Origin: Bacteroides sp.
GTDB taxonomy: Bacteria > Bacteroidota > Bacteroidia > Bacteroidales > Bacteroidaceae
Assembly (NCBI GenBank): GCA_017471925.1
Contig: JAFURM010000026.1
Coordinates: forward strand, 1-64,000
DNA: 64,000 nucleotides
Reading direction: 5' to 3'
Shown here: positions 1 through 6,705 of the stretch, in pieces
Numbering within the stretch: position 1 is the stretch's first letter
How the letters are laid out: every line of letters starts with the position of its first letter
Translations under genes and position numbers: made by a program
The notes under the pieces: model-generated
Seen by the model: only the letters and a program-made list of their open reading frames with translations
Database searches by the model: none
Told to the model about the DNA's origin: nothing

Positions 1-14
1 TCATTTTCGAGCAG

Positions 15-106
15 ATATACTTCATCGGCCAAGTAATATATACTTCATCGGTCAGGTAATATATACTTCAAGTGCTAACGGATATATACTGCGTTGGCCA
101 AGTAAG
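15..106. repeat. Four-unit 23-bp tandem repeat
   Basis: Four head-to-tail units of exactly 23 bp start at 15, 38, 61 and 84. Each begins ATATACT. Units 1 and 2 differ at only two bases (ATACTTCATCGGCCAAGTAA against ATACTTCATCGGTCAGGTAA); units 3 and 4 are more diverged after the first ten bases. No open reading frame spans them. They could be iteron-like protein-binding sites or a small minisatellite. The window starts too close to tell whether more units lie upstream. Confidence 0.8.
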
Positions 107-450
107 TACTTTGCCTTTTTCAACTAAATTGCAGAAGAGCCATAAAAGAAAGGAATAAATTCAGAACAGGTTCTTACACCGCAACAAAAGAAACCCATTT
201 AATCGGTGTATTTACGTATAGATTTTAACTAAGAAATCGCAGGATTTGCAATTATCTTAGAATTAAACGGAGATTTCGTAATAAGCAAATAATCTGTAGC
301 CCGGCACAGCATCCCATGATTTATCACGCTAAGTCGTCATCATTAGAATTGATAAGGGCAACCGGCTTCTCAGCCCGTCGCCCTTTGTTTCAATCATCAA
401 GAGGAGGAGGTGCGCATAGCGGCACCTTGCCATCGTAATTACACAACTGT
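107..450. other. Intergenic stretch, AT-rich, no gene seen
   Basis: No convincing reading frame was found in about 340 bp. A short GGTGC/GCACC inverted repeat (409-413 with 422-426) sits 25 bp beyond the dps stop codon and could be a weak terminator for that gene on the minus strand, but it lacks a clean T-run. Nothing else was recognised. Confidence 0.4.
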
Positions 451-939
451 CTACTTCTCGCAGCATTTTGCGCTAAAGGCTACGAGCATCCAGACGAGCT
501 TTTCCTGTTCTTTCAGGTAGCCGGTCAGCAAGTCGGCGGTAACGGCATCATTGGCGTCATTGGCCAGGTCGATGAGATTGCGCTCTTCGCGGATGAGGTG
601 ACGGTAGGTCTCCAGGATATTGGCAATGGCATCTGCGCCACACTTCACTCCCGTCACTTCCTGCACGTGCGACTGCTTCAGGTAGTCACTGAAGTTGTTG
701 GAAGGAGTGCCTCCCAGCGTCAGGATGCGCTCGGCCAGTTCGTCAATCTTCTCGGCGGCATCGTCATAGAGTTCCTCAAACTTGCTGTGGAGCACGAAGA
801 ATCCATGTCCTTCAATGTGCCAGTGGAAACCACGGAGGTTGGTGTAATATACTTGGAAGTCGGCCAACAACTGTTGCAACGCTGCTACTACGGCTACTGC
901 CTTACCTTCATTCAAATGCAAATAATCTAAAGTCTTCAT
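451..939 (-). CDS. dps: Dps-family DNA-binding ferritin-like protein, copy 1
   Basis: This 162-residue protein has the length and sequence of a Dps mini-ferritin. Dps dodecamers oxidise Fe(II) with hydrogen peroxide and store the iron, protecting DNA. The ferroxidase signature is visible: an H-W-H-x-x-G segment (LRGFHWHIEGHGFF, residues about 37-50) followed by F-E-E-L-Y-D-D-A-A-E-K-I-D-E-L-A-E-R. A second copy at 5553-6041 differs by one residue (Thr here, Met there, in the ERIL-LGG segment). The gene has its own TATCTTTG -7 element at 1018-1025 and an OxyR-like operator at 1048-1083, so peroxide induction by the OxyR encoded at 7867 is the likely control. The start ATG is at 937-939. Identification is firm; which copy dominates in the cell cannot be read from sequence. 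Confidence 0.95.
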   Translation of the reverse strand: MKTLDYLHLNEGKAVAVVAALQQLLADFQVYYTNLRGFHWHIEGHGFFVLHSKFEELYDDAAEKIDELAERILTLGGTPSNNFSDYLKQSHVQEVTGVKCGADAIANILETYRHLIREERNLIDLANDANDAVTADLLTGYLKEQEKLVWMLVAFSAKCCEK

Positions 940-1017
940 ACTTATTCAATGTTTAATGATTAATGTTTTATTGATTCACTCTTTTCGGATAGAACACCTA
1001 TCCTCTTGTTATTTTTG

Positions 1018-1025
1018 CAAAGATA
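1018..1025 (-). promoter_or_regulatory. -7 promoter element of dps copy 1
   Basis: Read on the minus strand this is TATCTTTG, an exact match to the Bacteroides -7 consensus TAnnTTTG. It lies about 80 bp upstream of the dps start and 22 bp from the OxyR-like site, the same geometry as at dps copy 2. Confidence 0.7.
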
Positions 1026-1047
1026 GGGCGGGAAGCGATGCACTCCA

Positions 1048-1083
1048 ACAGATTACTTCTACCGGGGGATAGAGGGAAGCTAT
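1048..1083 (-). promoter_or_regulatory. OxyR-like operator upstream of dps copy 1
   Basis: Reading toward dps the 36-bp site is ATAG-N7-CTAT-N6-GTAG-N7-CTGT. This follows the known OxyR pattern of four spaced quarter-sites (ATAG-N7-CTAT repeated), with a 6-bp rather than 7-bp centre. The same arrangement occurs before dps copy 2 and ahpC. It occupies the whole spacer between the receptor stop codon and the dps promoter. Confidence 0.65.
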
Positions 1084-1088
1084 GAAGC

Positions 1089-3398
1089 CTACTTGCTGCC
1101 CGAAAGGATGCCCGTATCTGTATCGCTGTTCTGTATGCGCTTGCCTGCCACCTGCCGTTGCTTGCCAAAGTCGAGATTGAATGAGACATTGAGCATAAAC
1201 ATCCGGGTAAAGTCTTTAGAGAAAGCCAACTGCTTGCTGGGTGCCAAATTCGACACATTCTCCACACCTTGATGATAGTCATTGGTAAACGGATTCATCA
1301 TCATAGCTTGTAAAGCCCATTTCCCAGCATTGTAACCCACAGCAATCGAATGAATGGCTTCACTTTCATTAATGGTCTCGCCCCAAAATTCATGCCAGGA
1401 AGTATGTATGTTCGCCATAAACATCCATTGCTTATACTTACCGATGATATTCCCCCGTAATCCCCAATTGCTGTGCGTATGAGTGTAGACATTGCCCCGG
1501 CTGATGTAGCGATTCAGATAGGGATTCAGACTGATGGAGAGATACTCCTTGAAAGGACGAAGCTGGATTTGACTCTGCAGGTTCAACCGATGAAAGCCCT
1601 TCTGGTTGGCATAGGTGCGGACAAAAGTCCCCGCTTCATAATGGGTCTCTTCCATAATGGGACGATGGTCGTAGCTATAGCGTGCAGACAGTTCCAGGTT
1701 TACCCACTTACCTCGCCAAGCAGCCGAAAGACGGTTGCTGAAGTAGATCACACTCTGCAGGTCGGGATTGCCCCGACGCACCTGATAGGCATCCATGCTC
1801 TGCTCCACGTTGCTGAGGGCGGAAAGGGAGGGAGCATAGCCCGAAAGGGTGGCATTGTATCGCAAGGAGAGTTGTTTCACCGGCTGATAGGCGAGGCTCA
1901 ACGTGGGACGGAAGATATATTTCTCCTGAGACGCGTCTCCCTGCCGGTGATAGGTGCGCATCGCTCCCAGCCCCAAGGTGTAGTTCAGTTTTCCCGCTCC
2001 TGCCTGATATTCGGTAAAGAGGGAGGTCTCCGCCGTATGCATCGTCACCTTGCTCTGGATGTCTCCATCATACACATTGTCCATCCATGCCTGGTTGTGC
2101 TTCAGCCCAGTAGAGAGTTTTCCACTCCACAGCGGAAGTTCGTAGATGGCTTCCCCTATCAAGGAATACTTGTCACCCTCGGTCTCCGAAAGTACTTCGA
2201 TCGGTGTCTGCCCCGGCTCCGTCATCGAGTAAGTGCGCCGACTGCAGCTGTTCAGGTAAGTGCCCACCAGATCGAGGTACAGATGATGGTCGTTCTTTAA
2301 GTTCTGCTGATAATAAACGTCGAGCGACGGGATGGTTGTTTTCGATTGCTCACGGTCCACTACCCGATACTCCTTGTCCTCCTGATAGAGTATGCTGTTC
2401 CTGTCGGAAGGGGAGTGCGGAATATCCTTGACACTATTGCGGAAAGTGATGTTCAGCATACTCTTTTCGTCGTTCGTATAGGCATAGTTGAATGACCAGT
2501 CCAGATAGTCGTACTTCACCTGAACGGGCGAAGCCACCATCTCTCGGTTGGTAATCGTGTAGTCCGGATAACGAAAGGTTTCTTCATTTTCGCGATTCCA
2601 TTCCAAGTCCCTACGACTCCACTGCAGCTGTGAGCTGAACGCCGACTTGCCGCGATAATATTTTCCCGATACCTGGTAATTCCCGAATCCGAGGTGTTCA
2701 ACACCGTTGGTCAGGTCGGCTGAGAGATTACCTCCTGCATTCTTCCTTCGGACAATGTAGTCCACTACAGCTGCCACACCGCCATAACGCAATCCCGGCT
2801 GGTCGTGATACTCCACTCGGATGACATCTGCCGGCCTAATGGCCACCACCTCGGCCTGGGTTGCTTCCACACCATTGATACGCAGTTGCACCGCTTCTCC
2901 ATAGCTTGTCCGAATGCTCTTGCTCATCAAATCGACAGAGAGGCCCGACAACTGGAGATGCTGCAATAAGGAGACACCGTTGGTAGCCGCTTTCCGTTGC
3001 ATTTCGGTAGGCATAACGACCTGCCGGTCTACCTTCCGAATTACCCGTTCGCCCTCAATCACCACCTCCTCCAGCATGGCCGAAGAATGCTTCAAACGGA
3101 TTTCACCCAAGTCCATGTGTTTCTCCAACCGCTTCAATACAACGGTAAAGGTATCATAACCCACATACGAGCATTGAAGCACATAGTCGCCCACAGCCAT
3201 TTCCTTCAGTTCGAAACGCCCGTCTGCACCTGTTGTCACACCTACGTATTGATTCATCTCTTCATCAAGCAAAACAACGGTTGCCCCTATCAACGGCGAA
3301 GCATCGCCATCGTCCACCACCATTCCACTGATTCTACCCTGTGCCATTGCCACACCTTGCAGCAACAGCATACTGATTGCCATTAAAATCTGTCTCAT
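1089..3398 (-). CDS. Outer-membrane beta-barrel receptor with carboxypeptidase-like N-domain (TonB-receptor type)
   Basis: The 769-residue product starts at MRQILMAISM with a signal peptide ending near VAMAQ, giving an outer-membrane protein. I chose the ATG at 3396-3398 over one 19 codons upstream because it begins directly with the signal peptide. Residues about 22-105 look like a carboxypeptidase-regulatory (CarboxypepD_reg) domain. Next comes a plug-like part with the segment RINGVEATQAEVVAIRP and the Y-H-D-Q-P-G-L-R-Y-G-G motif. The remainder has the alternating aromatic pattern of a beta-barrel. It resembles the Bacteroidetes beta-barrel family related to TonB-dependent receptors rather than SusC, and there is no SusD partner. 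The ligand is unknown. It is divergent from the TPR/LuxR-type regulator at 3624 and shares that control region, so the regulator may govern it. A TAACTTTG -7 element lies at 3429-3436. Confidence 0.8.
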   Translation of the reverse strand: MRQILMAISMLLLQGVAMAQGRISGMVVDDGDASPLIGATVVLLDEEMNQYVGVTTGADGRFELKEMAVGDYVLQCSYVGYDTFTVVLKRLEKHMDLGEIRLKHSSAMLEEVVIEGERVIRKVDRQVVMPTEMQRKAATNGVSLLQHLQLSGLSVDLMSKSIRTSYGEAVQLRINGVEATQAEVVAIRPADVIRVEYHDQPGLRYGGVAAVVDYIVRRKNAGGNLSADLTNGVEHLGFGNYQVSGKYYRGKSAFSSQLQWSRRDLEWNRENEETFRYPDYTITNREMVASPVQVKYDYLDWSFNYAYTNDEKSMLNITFRNSVKDIPHSPSDRNSILYQEDKEYRVVDREQSKTTIPSLDVYYQQNLKNDHHLYLDLVGTYLNSCSRRTYSMTEPGQTPIEVLSETEGDKYSLIGEAIYELPLWSGKLSTGLKHNQAWMDNVYDGDIQSKVTMHTAETSLFTEYQAGAGKLNYTLGLGAMRTYHRQGDASQEKYIFRPTLSLAYQPVKQLSLRYNATLSGYAPSLSALSNVEQSMDAYQVRRGNPDLQSVIYFSNRLSAAWRGKWVNLELSARYSYDHRPIMEETHYEAGTFVRTYANQKGFHRLNLQSQIQLRPFKEYLSISLNPYLNRYISRGNVYTHTHSNWGLRGNIIGKYKQWMFMANIHTSWHEFWGETINESEAIHSIAVGYNAGKWALQAMMMNPFTNDYHQGVENVSNLAPSKQLAFSKDFTRMFMLNVSFNLDFGKQRQVAGKRIQNSDTDTGILSGSK

Positions 3399-3428
3399 AT
3401 TGCTTTTTCTTTTTGATTTTTGTCGAGG

Positions 3429-3436
3429 CAAAGTTA
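3429..3436 (-). promoter_or_regulatory. -7 promoter element of the outer-membrane receptor
   Basis: Minus-strand TAACTTTG, 30 bp upstream of the chosen start. A TTTG lies further upstream (3453-3456), but its spacing of 16 bp is shorter than the usual 19-21 bp. Confidence 0.5.
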
Positions 3437-3599
3437 GGCATAGAACAAGGTTCAAAAGGTTTATACAGGGAAGTATTTATGGTGCAGTTAGTCCCATAAC
3501 ATGCTGACGCACAGAGCACTTCCAAAAGAAAAGTTTATATCCGGACAAAACGCCTTTATATAAGGAGTGCAAGGCAACATTCCCAACCACAAAAATCAC

Positions 3600-3607
3600 T
3601 ATCTTTG
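3600..3607 (+). promoter_or_regulatory. -7 promoter element of the TPR/LuxR-type regulator
   Basis: TATCTTTG matches TAnnTTTG and lies 16 bp before the chosen start codon, implying a very short leader. This fits the later start (3624) and not the in-frame ATG at 3567, which would lie upstream of the promoter. Confidence 0.55.
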
Positions 3608-3623
3608 CAGAAAACAATACACC

Positions 3624-5147
3624 ATGCGCATACTGACACTACTAACGCTCTCCCTGCTCCTTAGCGGATGTAGCCCTAAACAGCAGAACATTGATTTCCA
3701 ACAGGTGTTGGAGATTGCCCAACAGCGAGCCAACCAAAACAAATCGCTCAGTGAAGACACCTTATTATATCAAGCATTGGAACACTACCGAGCATTGGAG
3801 CCTAAAGACTCTGCCCGACTGTCGCAAGCCACCATCCTCACCGCCATTCACCATTGGTGGAAAGGTGAGAAGGCGGAAGCCTACAACTTATTGGAGTCCA
3901 TAGCCGAAACGGACAAGAATGCCTTAAAAACATTAATGAGTTTGAGCAATAGAGACTACAATTACGAAGCCTGTCACCGATACCTCCTCCGTATCATGAG
4001 AGATGAAACGGAAAGAAAGAGTTTCGAGAATCAACATGCACTCGCCATCATGCTATTCTACCTGAACCGCCCCGAGGAGTGCATACGGCTTTTCGGCAAC
4101 CTCACCCAGTACATCCGCACTTCCAGCGATACCACCAACTATTGGCGACAAGCATTGCGCAATTACGCGGACATACTCAGCGATTACGGCAATCAGGAAA
4201 AGGCCATCGAACTTCAAAAGCAGTATTTGCACCATTTTATCGAGAAAAAGGACAGTATGGAGGTGGCTTTTGCACATGCTTCTTTGGCTCGATATTATCT
4301 GTTGCAAGACAATCTGAAAGAGGCCGAACACCAAATAGCATTGGCAGAAGCAAATACCAACGATAAGTTCCTAAACAATCTGCCAATGCAAAGCTATATG
4401 CAACTGCTGAGGAGCATCCTGCACTATGCCAAGGAGAAACGCATCTACATCATGGAATGGGCAAATTTTGTCAACCAATTGGGAGAGAATGCCTACATCA
4501 GGCAAGCCATTACCGATGTCAAAGAGGAGAATAACCGCCTGCTGAACGAGCGAAACCTGAAACTGACCATCAAACAACAACAGACAAGATTGACCATGAT
4601 ATATGTGGCGAGTGGACTGCTCATCATTATCGCCGTACTGACCTTTATCATCCAGCGGAAAAAACGTCAGGCGCAAGAGAAGGAAGAGGAACTGGAGACC
4701 CTGCGAAAACTGGTCACAGAGTCGCAACAGCATACAGAGAAACAGAAGGATGACCGCTTCTTCAAGAGCGTAATGTTACAACAGCTGGGAGTCATCCGCA
4801 TGGCCGCTGCCAATCCCACTGCCGCCAACCAAGAACTGCTGAAGCGCATGACGGCCATAACCAACAAGGAGGTCGTTGTGGATGCCCTGCTCGACTGGCA
4901 GGTGCTCTATCAAACCATTGACTACATCTACGACGGCTTCCACCGCCATCTTCTGGAACGATATGCTGACGTGCTGAACGAAAAAGAAATCCAGCTCTGC
5001 TGCTTGCTCCGTGCCAACTTCTCGACCAAGGAAATCGCCCTCGTCACGCAACAAAGTGTCCGCACTGTCTACCAACGCAAAACCGTCGTCCGCCAGAAAT
5101 TAGGCATGGAAGAAAAAGAAAACATAGCGGAAGCTCTCGAAAAGTAA
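3624..5147 (+). CDS. Membrane-spanning TPR protein with C-terminal LuxR-type HTH
   Basis: This 507-residue protein is built like a one-component transmembrane regulator. Residues 1-16 form a lipoprotein-type signal with a lipobox ending at Cys16 (LLLSGC). Residues about 25-320 are helical repeats of TPR type. A transmembrane segment covers about 324-343 (MIYVASGLLIIIAVLTFII), followed by a basic stop-transfer and a coiled coil at 345-375. Residues about 450-507 look like a LuxR/GerE-type helix-turn-helix, including F-S-T-K-E-I-A and S-V-R-T-V-Y-Q-R-K. TPRs would face the periplasm and the DNA-binding part the cytoplasm. It is divergent from the outer-membrane receptor at 1089, its best candidate target. 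Having both a lipobox and an internal membrane segment is odd; the N-terminus may simply be a cleaved or retained signal. Confidence 0.75.
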   Translation: MRILTLLTLSLLLSGCSPKQQNIDFQQVLEIAQQRANQNKSLSEDTLLYQALEHYRALEPKDSARLSQATILTAIHHWWKGEKAEAYNLLESIAETDKNALKTLMSLSNRDYNYEACHRYLLRIMRDETERKSFENQHALAIMLFYLNRPEECIRLFGNLTQYIRTSSDTTNYWRQALRNYADILSDYGNQEKAIELQKQYLHHFIEKKDSMEVAFAHASLARYYLLQDNLKEAEHQIALAEANTNDKFLNNLPMQSYMQLLRSILHYAKEKRIYIMEWANFVNQLGENAYIRQAITDVKEENNRLLNERNLKLTIKQQQTRLTMIYVASGLLIIIAVLTFIIQRKKRQAQEKEEELETLRKLVTESQQHTEKQKDDRFFKSVMLQQLGVIRMAAANPTAANQELLKRMTAITNKEVVVDALLDWQVLYQTIDYIYDGFHRHLLERYADVLNEKEIQLCCLLRANFSTKEIALVTQQSVRTVYQRKTVVRQKLGMEEKENIAEALEK

Positions 5148-5180
5148 TGACCCTTTATTCTGTTTTACTATTTTATTGAG

Positions 5181-5188
5181 TACATTTG
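5181..5188 (+). promoter_or_regulatory. Promoter-like -7 element with no obvious gene
   Basis: TACATTTG matches TAnnTTTG. Its surroundings (TTTATTGAGTACATTTGCAA) are almost the same as those of the oxyR promoter at 7844-7851 (TTTATTGAGTATATTTGCAA). No gene begins downstream; a structured segment follows within 50 bp. Confidence 0.45.
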
Positions 5189-5233
5189 CAAAAGGAAAGC
5201 GCAAGCAAGTGTAGAGAGCATAAAAAAACTAAA

Positions 5234-5267
5234 CCCGATAGCTTGACTTGCGTCAGGGGCTACCGGG
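5234..5267 (+). other. Bulged hairpin, possible small-RNA element
   Basis: CCCGATAGC pairs with GCTACCGGG (one G-U type pair) and the inner TTGAC pairs with GTCAG around a four-base loop, with a two-base bulge. No T-run follows, so it is not a standard terminator. With the promoter-like element 46 bp upstream it could belong to a short transcript. Confidence 0.35.
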
Positions 5268-5336
5268 ATTCAACGCTGCAAATGTAACGCTTTCCGTCGA
5301 AATAACAAACGATAGAAAGAAAAAGTTTATGGGTAT

Positions 5337-5450
5337 CAGAAGATTCAGTCACTCTTCGCTTGGATGGCCATCGACAGCAGAGCCATGCTCTATGGACTGG
5401 ATCATGTGCTGACCACCTGCCGGAAGATAAACGAGCTGAAGGAATTATAA
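5337..5450 (+). pseudogene. Short start-less coding remnant, unrecognised
   Basis: A frame ending at TAA 5448-5450 reads as plausible protein over about 37 codons, including FAWMAIDSRAMLYGLDHVL and then TTCRKINELKEL, but it has no start codon of its own. I do not recognise the family. It may be the tail of a gene lost when the dps region was duplicated, or chance. Confidence 0.3.
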
Positions 5451-5496
5451 CCGTCATGAAATAAGGAGGACATCATACAAATCTACACATAGTAAA

Positions 5497-5524
5497 GGCA
5501 CCCCACCAATCTCGGTCGGGTGCC
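5497..5524 (-). terminator. Likely terminator of dps copy 2
   Basis: GGCACCC (5497-5503) pairs with GGGTGCC (5518-5524). On the minus strand the stem lies just beyond the dps stop codon and is followed by TTTACT, a weak T-run. Confidence 0.5.
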
Positions 5525-5552
5525 CTAGTTCTATCACAATTACACTACTAAC

Positions 5553-6041
5553 TTACTTCTCGCAGCATTTTGCGCTAAAGGCTACGAGCATCCAGACGAG
5601 CTTTTCCTGCTCTTTCAGATAACCGGTCAGCAAGTCGGCGGTAACGGCATCGTTGGCATCATTGGCCAGGTCGATGAGATTGCGCTCTTCGCGGATAAGG
5701 TGACGGTAAGTTTCCAGGATATTAGCGATGGCATCTGCACCACACTTCACTCCCGTCACTTCCTGCACGTGCGACTGCTTCAGGTAGTCACTGAAGTTGT
5801 TGGAAGGAGTACCTCCCAGCATCAGGATGCGCTCGGCCAGTTCGTCAATCTTCTCGGCAGCATCGTCATAGAGTTCCTCAAACTTGCTGTGAAGCACGAA
5901 GAATCCATGTCCTTCAATGTGCCAATGAAAACCACGGAGGTTGGTGTAATATACTTGGAAGTCGGCCAACAACTGTTGCAACGCTGCTACTACGGCTACT
6001 GCCTTACCTTCATTCAAATGCAAATAATCTAAAGTCTTCAT
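5553..6041 (-). CDS. dps: Dps-family DNA-binding ferritin-like protein, copy 2
   Basis: A 162-residue Dps, identical to copy 1 (451-939) except for one Thr-to-Met change in the ERIL-LGG segment. The genes differ at roughly 20 of 489 bases. Nearly all changes are silent and mostly G in copy 1 to A in copy 2 on the plus strand; the first 90 or so coding bases are identical. The ferroxidase motif H-W-H-x-x-G and the acidic helix after it are intact. The promoter copy is also conserved: TATCTTTG at 6127-6134 and an OxyR-like operator at 6157-6192, with the same 22-bp spacing as at copy 1. This looks like a segmental duplication kept under strong selection or homogenised by gene conversion. Confidence 0.95.
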   Translation of the reverse strand: MKTLDYLHLNEGKAVAVVAALQQLLADFQVYYTNLRGFHWHIEGHGFFVLHSKFEELYDDAAEKIDELAERILMLGGTPSNNFSDYLKQSHVQEVTGVKCGADAIANILETYRHLIREERNLIDLANDANDAVTADLLTGYLKEQEKLVWMLVAFSAKCCEK

Positions 6042-6126
6042 ACGTTCTTATTGTTTTAAAGGATTAATGAATCTGTTTTTCTCAACCGGTCCGGCTGCTA
6101 TAACAACCATCCCTTGGTTTTTGTTG

Positions 6127-6134
6127 CAAAGATA
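6127..6134 (-). promoter_or_regulatory. -7 promoter element of dps copy 2
   Basis: Minus-strand TATCTTTG, an exact Bacteroides -7 match, 22 bp from the OxyR-like operator as at dps copy 1. Confidence 0.7.
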
Positions 6135-6156
6135 AGAACGGGATGAAAACGCTCCA

Positions 6157-6192
6157 ACAGATGATTTCTATCGGGATATAGATGGAGACTAT
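6157..6192 (-). promoter_or_regulatory. OxyR-like operator upstream of dps copy 2
   Basis: Toward dps it reads ATAG-N7-CTAT-N6-ATAG-N7-CTGT, the best of the three such sites in the window, with three perfect quarter-sites. The gene-distal half is the stronger half, as at the other two promoters. Confidence 0.7.
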
Positions 6193-6318
6193 CAGGGAAA
6201 ACCAAACGACATCTATCGCATGCCGTTTCATAAACAATGCCACCTTGAATAATCGTTAAATCATTCGTGAATCAGCAGTTTTTTATAAGCGCATTAAACA
6301 GGTTTGGCACAAAATGAG

Positions 6319-6326
6319 TAACTTTG
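6319..6326 (+). promoter_or_regulatory. -7 promoter element of the hip module
   Basis: TAACTTTG, 43 bp before the antitoxin start. A TTTG at 6303-6306 is too close (12 bp) to be a standard -33 box. Confidence 0.5.
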
Positions 6327-6369
6327 CAACTGCTTATATTTTATCTTTATCTATATAAATAAGGCTGAT

Positions 6370-6705
6370 ATGAATAATATATTATCAATTTTAGAAAACT
6401 ACATGCTTGACAACGCCGATGACATAGCCAAAGCACTGGCCGATGACTTCCGCAAGCGTAGAATAGAGAAGAATCTGACCCGCGGACAAATGGCAGAACG
6501 TTCCGGTGTCGCCCAAAGCAACATTGTAAGATTTGAGCAAAAGGGGCTCATCTCCTTGAAAAACCTGATTGCATTAGCCATGGCAATGGATTATGCCTCA
6601 GAAATCAAAAGTATCTTCAGCCAGCCCAAATATTCCACGATGGAAGAATTGAGCCAAATTCGTAAAAACGCAGGCAAAAGCCGGGCTTATAAGAAAGACA
6701 TATGA
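6370..6705 (+). CDS. XRE-family HTH protein, HipB-like antitoxin
   Basis: A 111-residue protein with a Cro/C1-type helix-turn-helix at about residues 27-80 (RKRRIEKNLTRGQMAERSGV, then A-Q-S-N-I-V-R-F-E-Q-K-G). It overlaps the HipA-like gene by four bases (ATGA at 6702-6705), the tight coupling usual for toxin-antitoxin pairs. HipB-type proteins bind their own promoter and the kinase, holding it inactive. The roughly 25-residue N-terminal extension and the basic tail are beyond the HTH core. It most likely autoregulates from the spacer at 6290-6369. The role rests on the HTH plus the neighbouring gene. Confidence 0.8.
   Translation: MNNILSILENYMLDNADDIAKALADDFRKRRIEKNLTRGQMAERSGVAQSNIVRFEQKGLISLKNLIALAMAMDYASEIKSIFSQPKYSTMEELSQIRKNAGKSRAYKKDI

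Larger units (their letters stand above)
5148..5552. other. Spacer with orphan promoter, hairpin and a gene remnant
   Basis: About 400 bp without an intact gene. It holds a promoter-like TACATTTG (5181-5188), a bulged hairpin (5234-5267), a short reading frame with no start (5337-5450) and, at the right edge, a hairpin that probably ends dps copy 2. Each is listed separately. Confidence 0.6.
6042..6369. other. Divergent control region between dps copy 2 and the hip module
   Basis: No gene seen. It holds the dps copy 2 promoter and OxyR-like operator on the minus strand, and the hip module promoter on the plus strand. Confidence 0.7.

Noticed and set aside
1089-3398. A SusC protein
   Set aside because: It has a carboxypeptidase-like domain and a barrel but lacks the SusC plug signatures and has no SusD partner.
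5553-6041. An assembly duplication of dps
   Set aside because: About 20 scattered base differences and different flanking sequence argue for two real copies.
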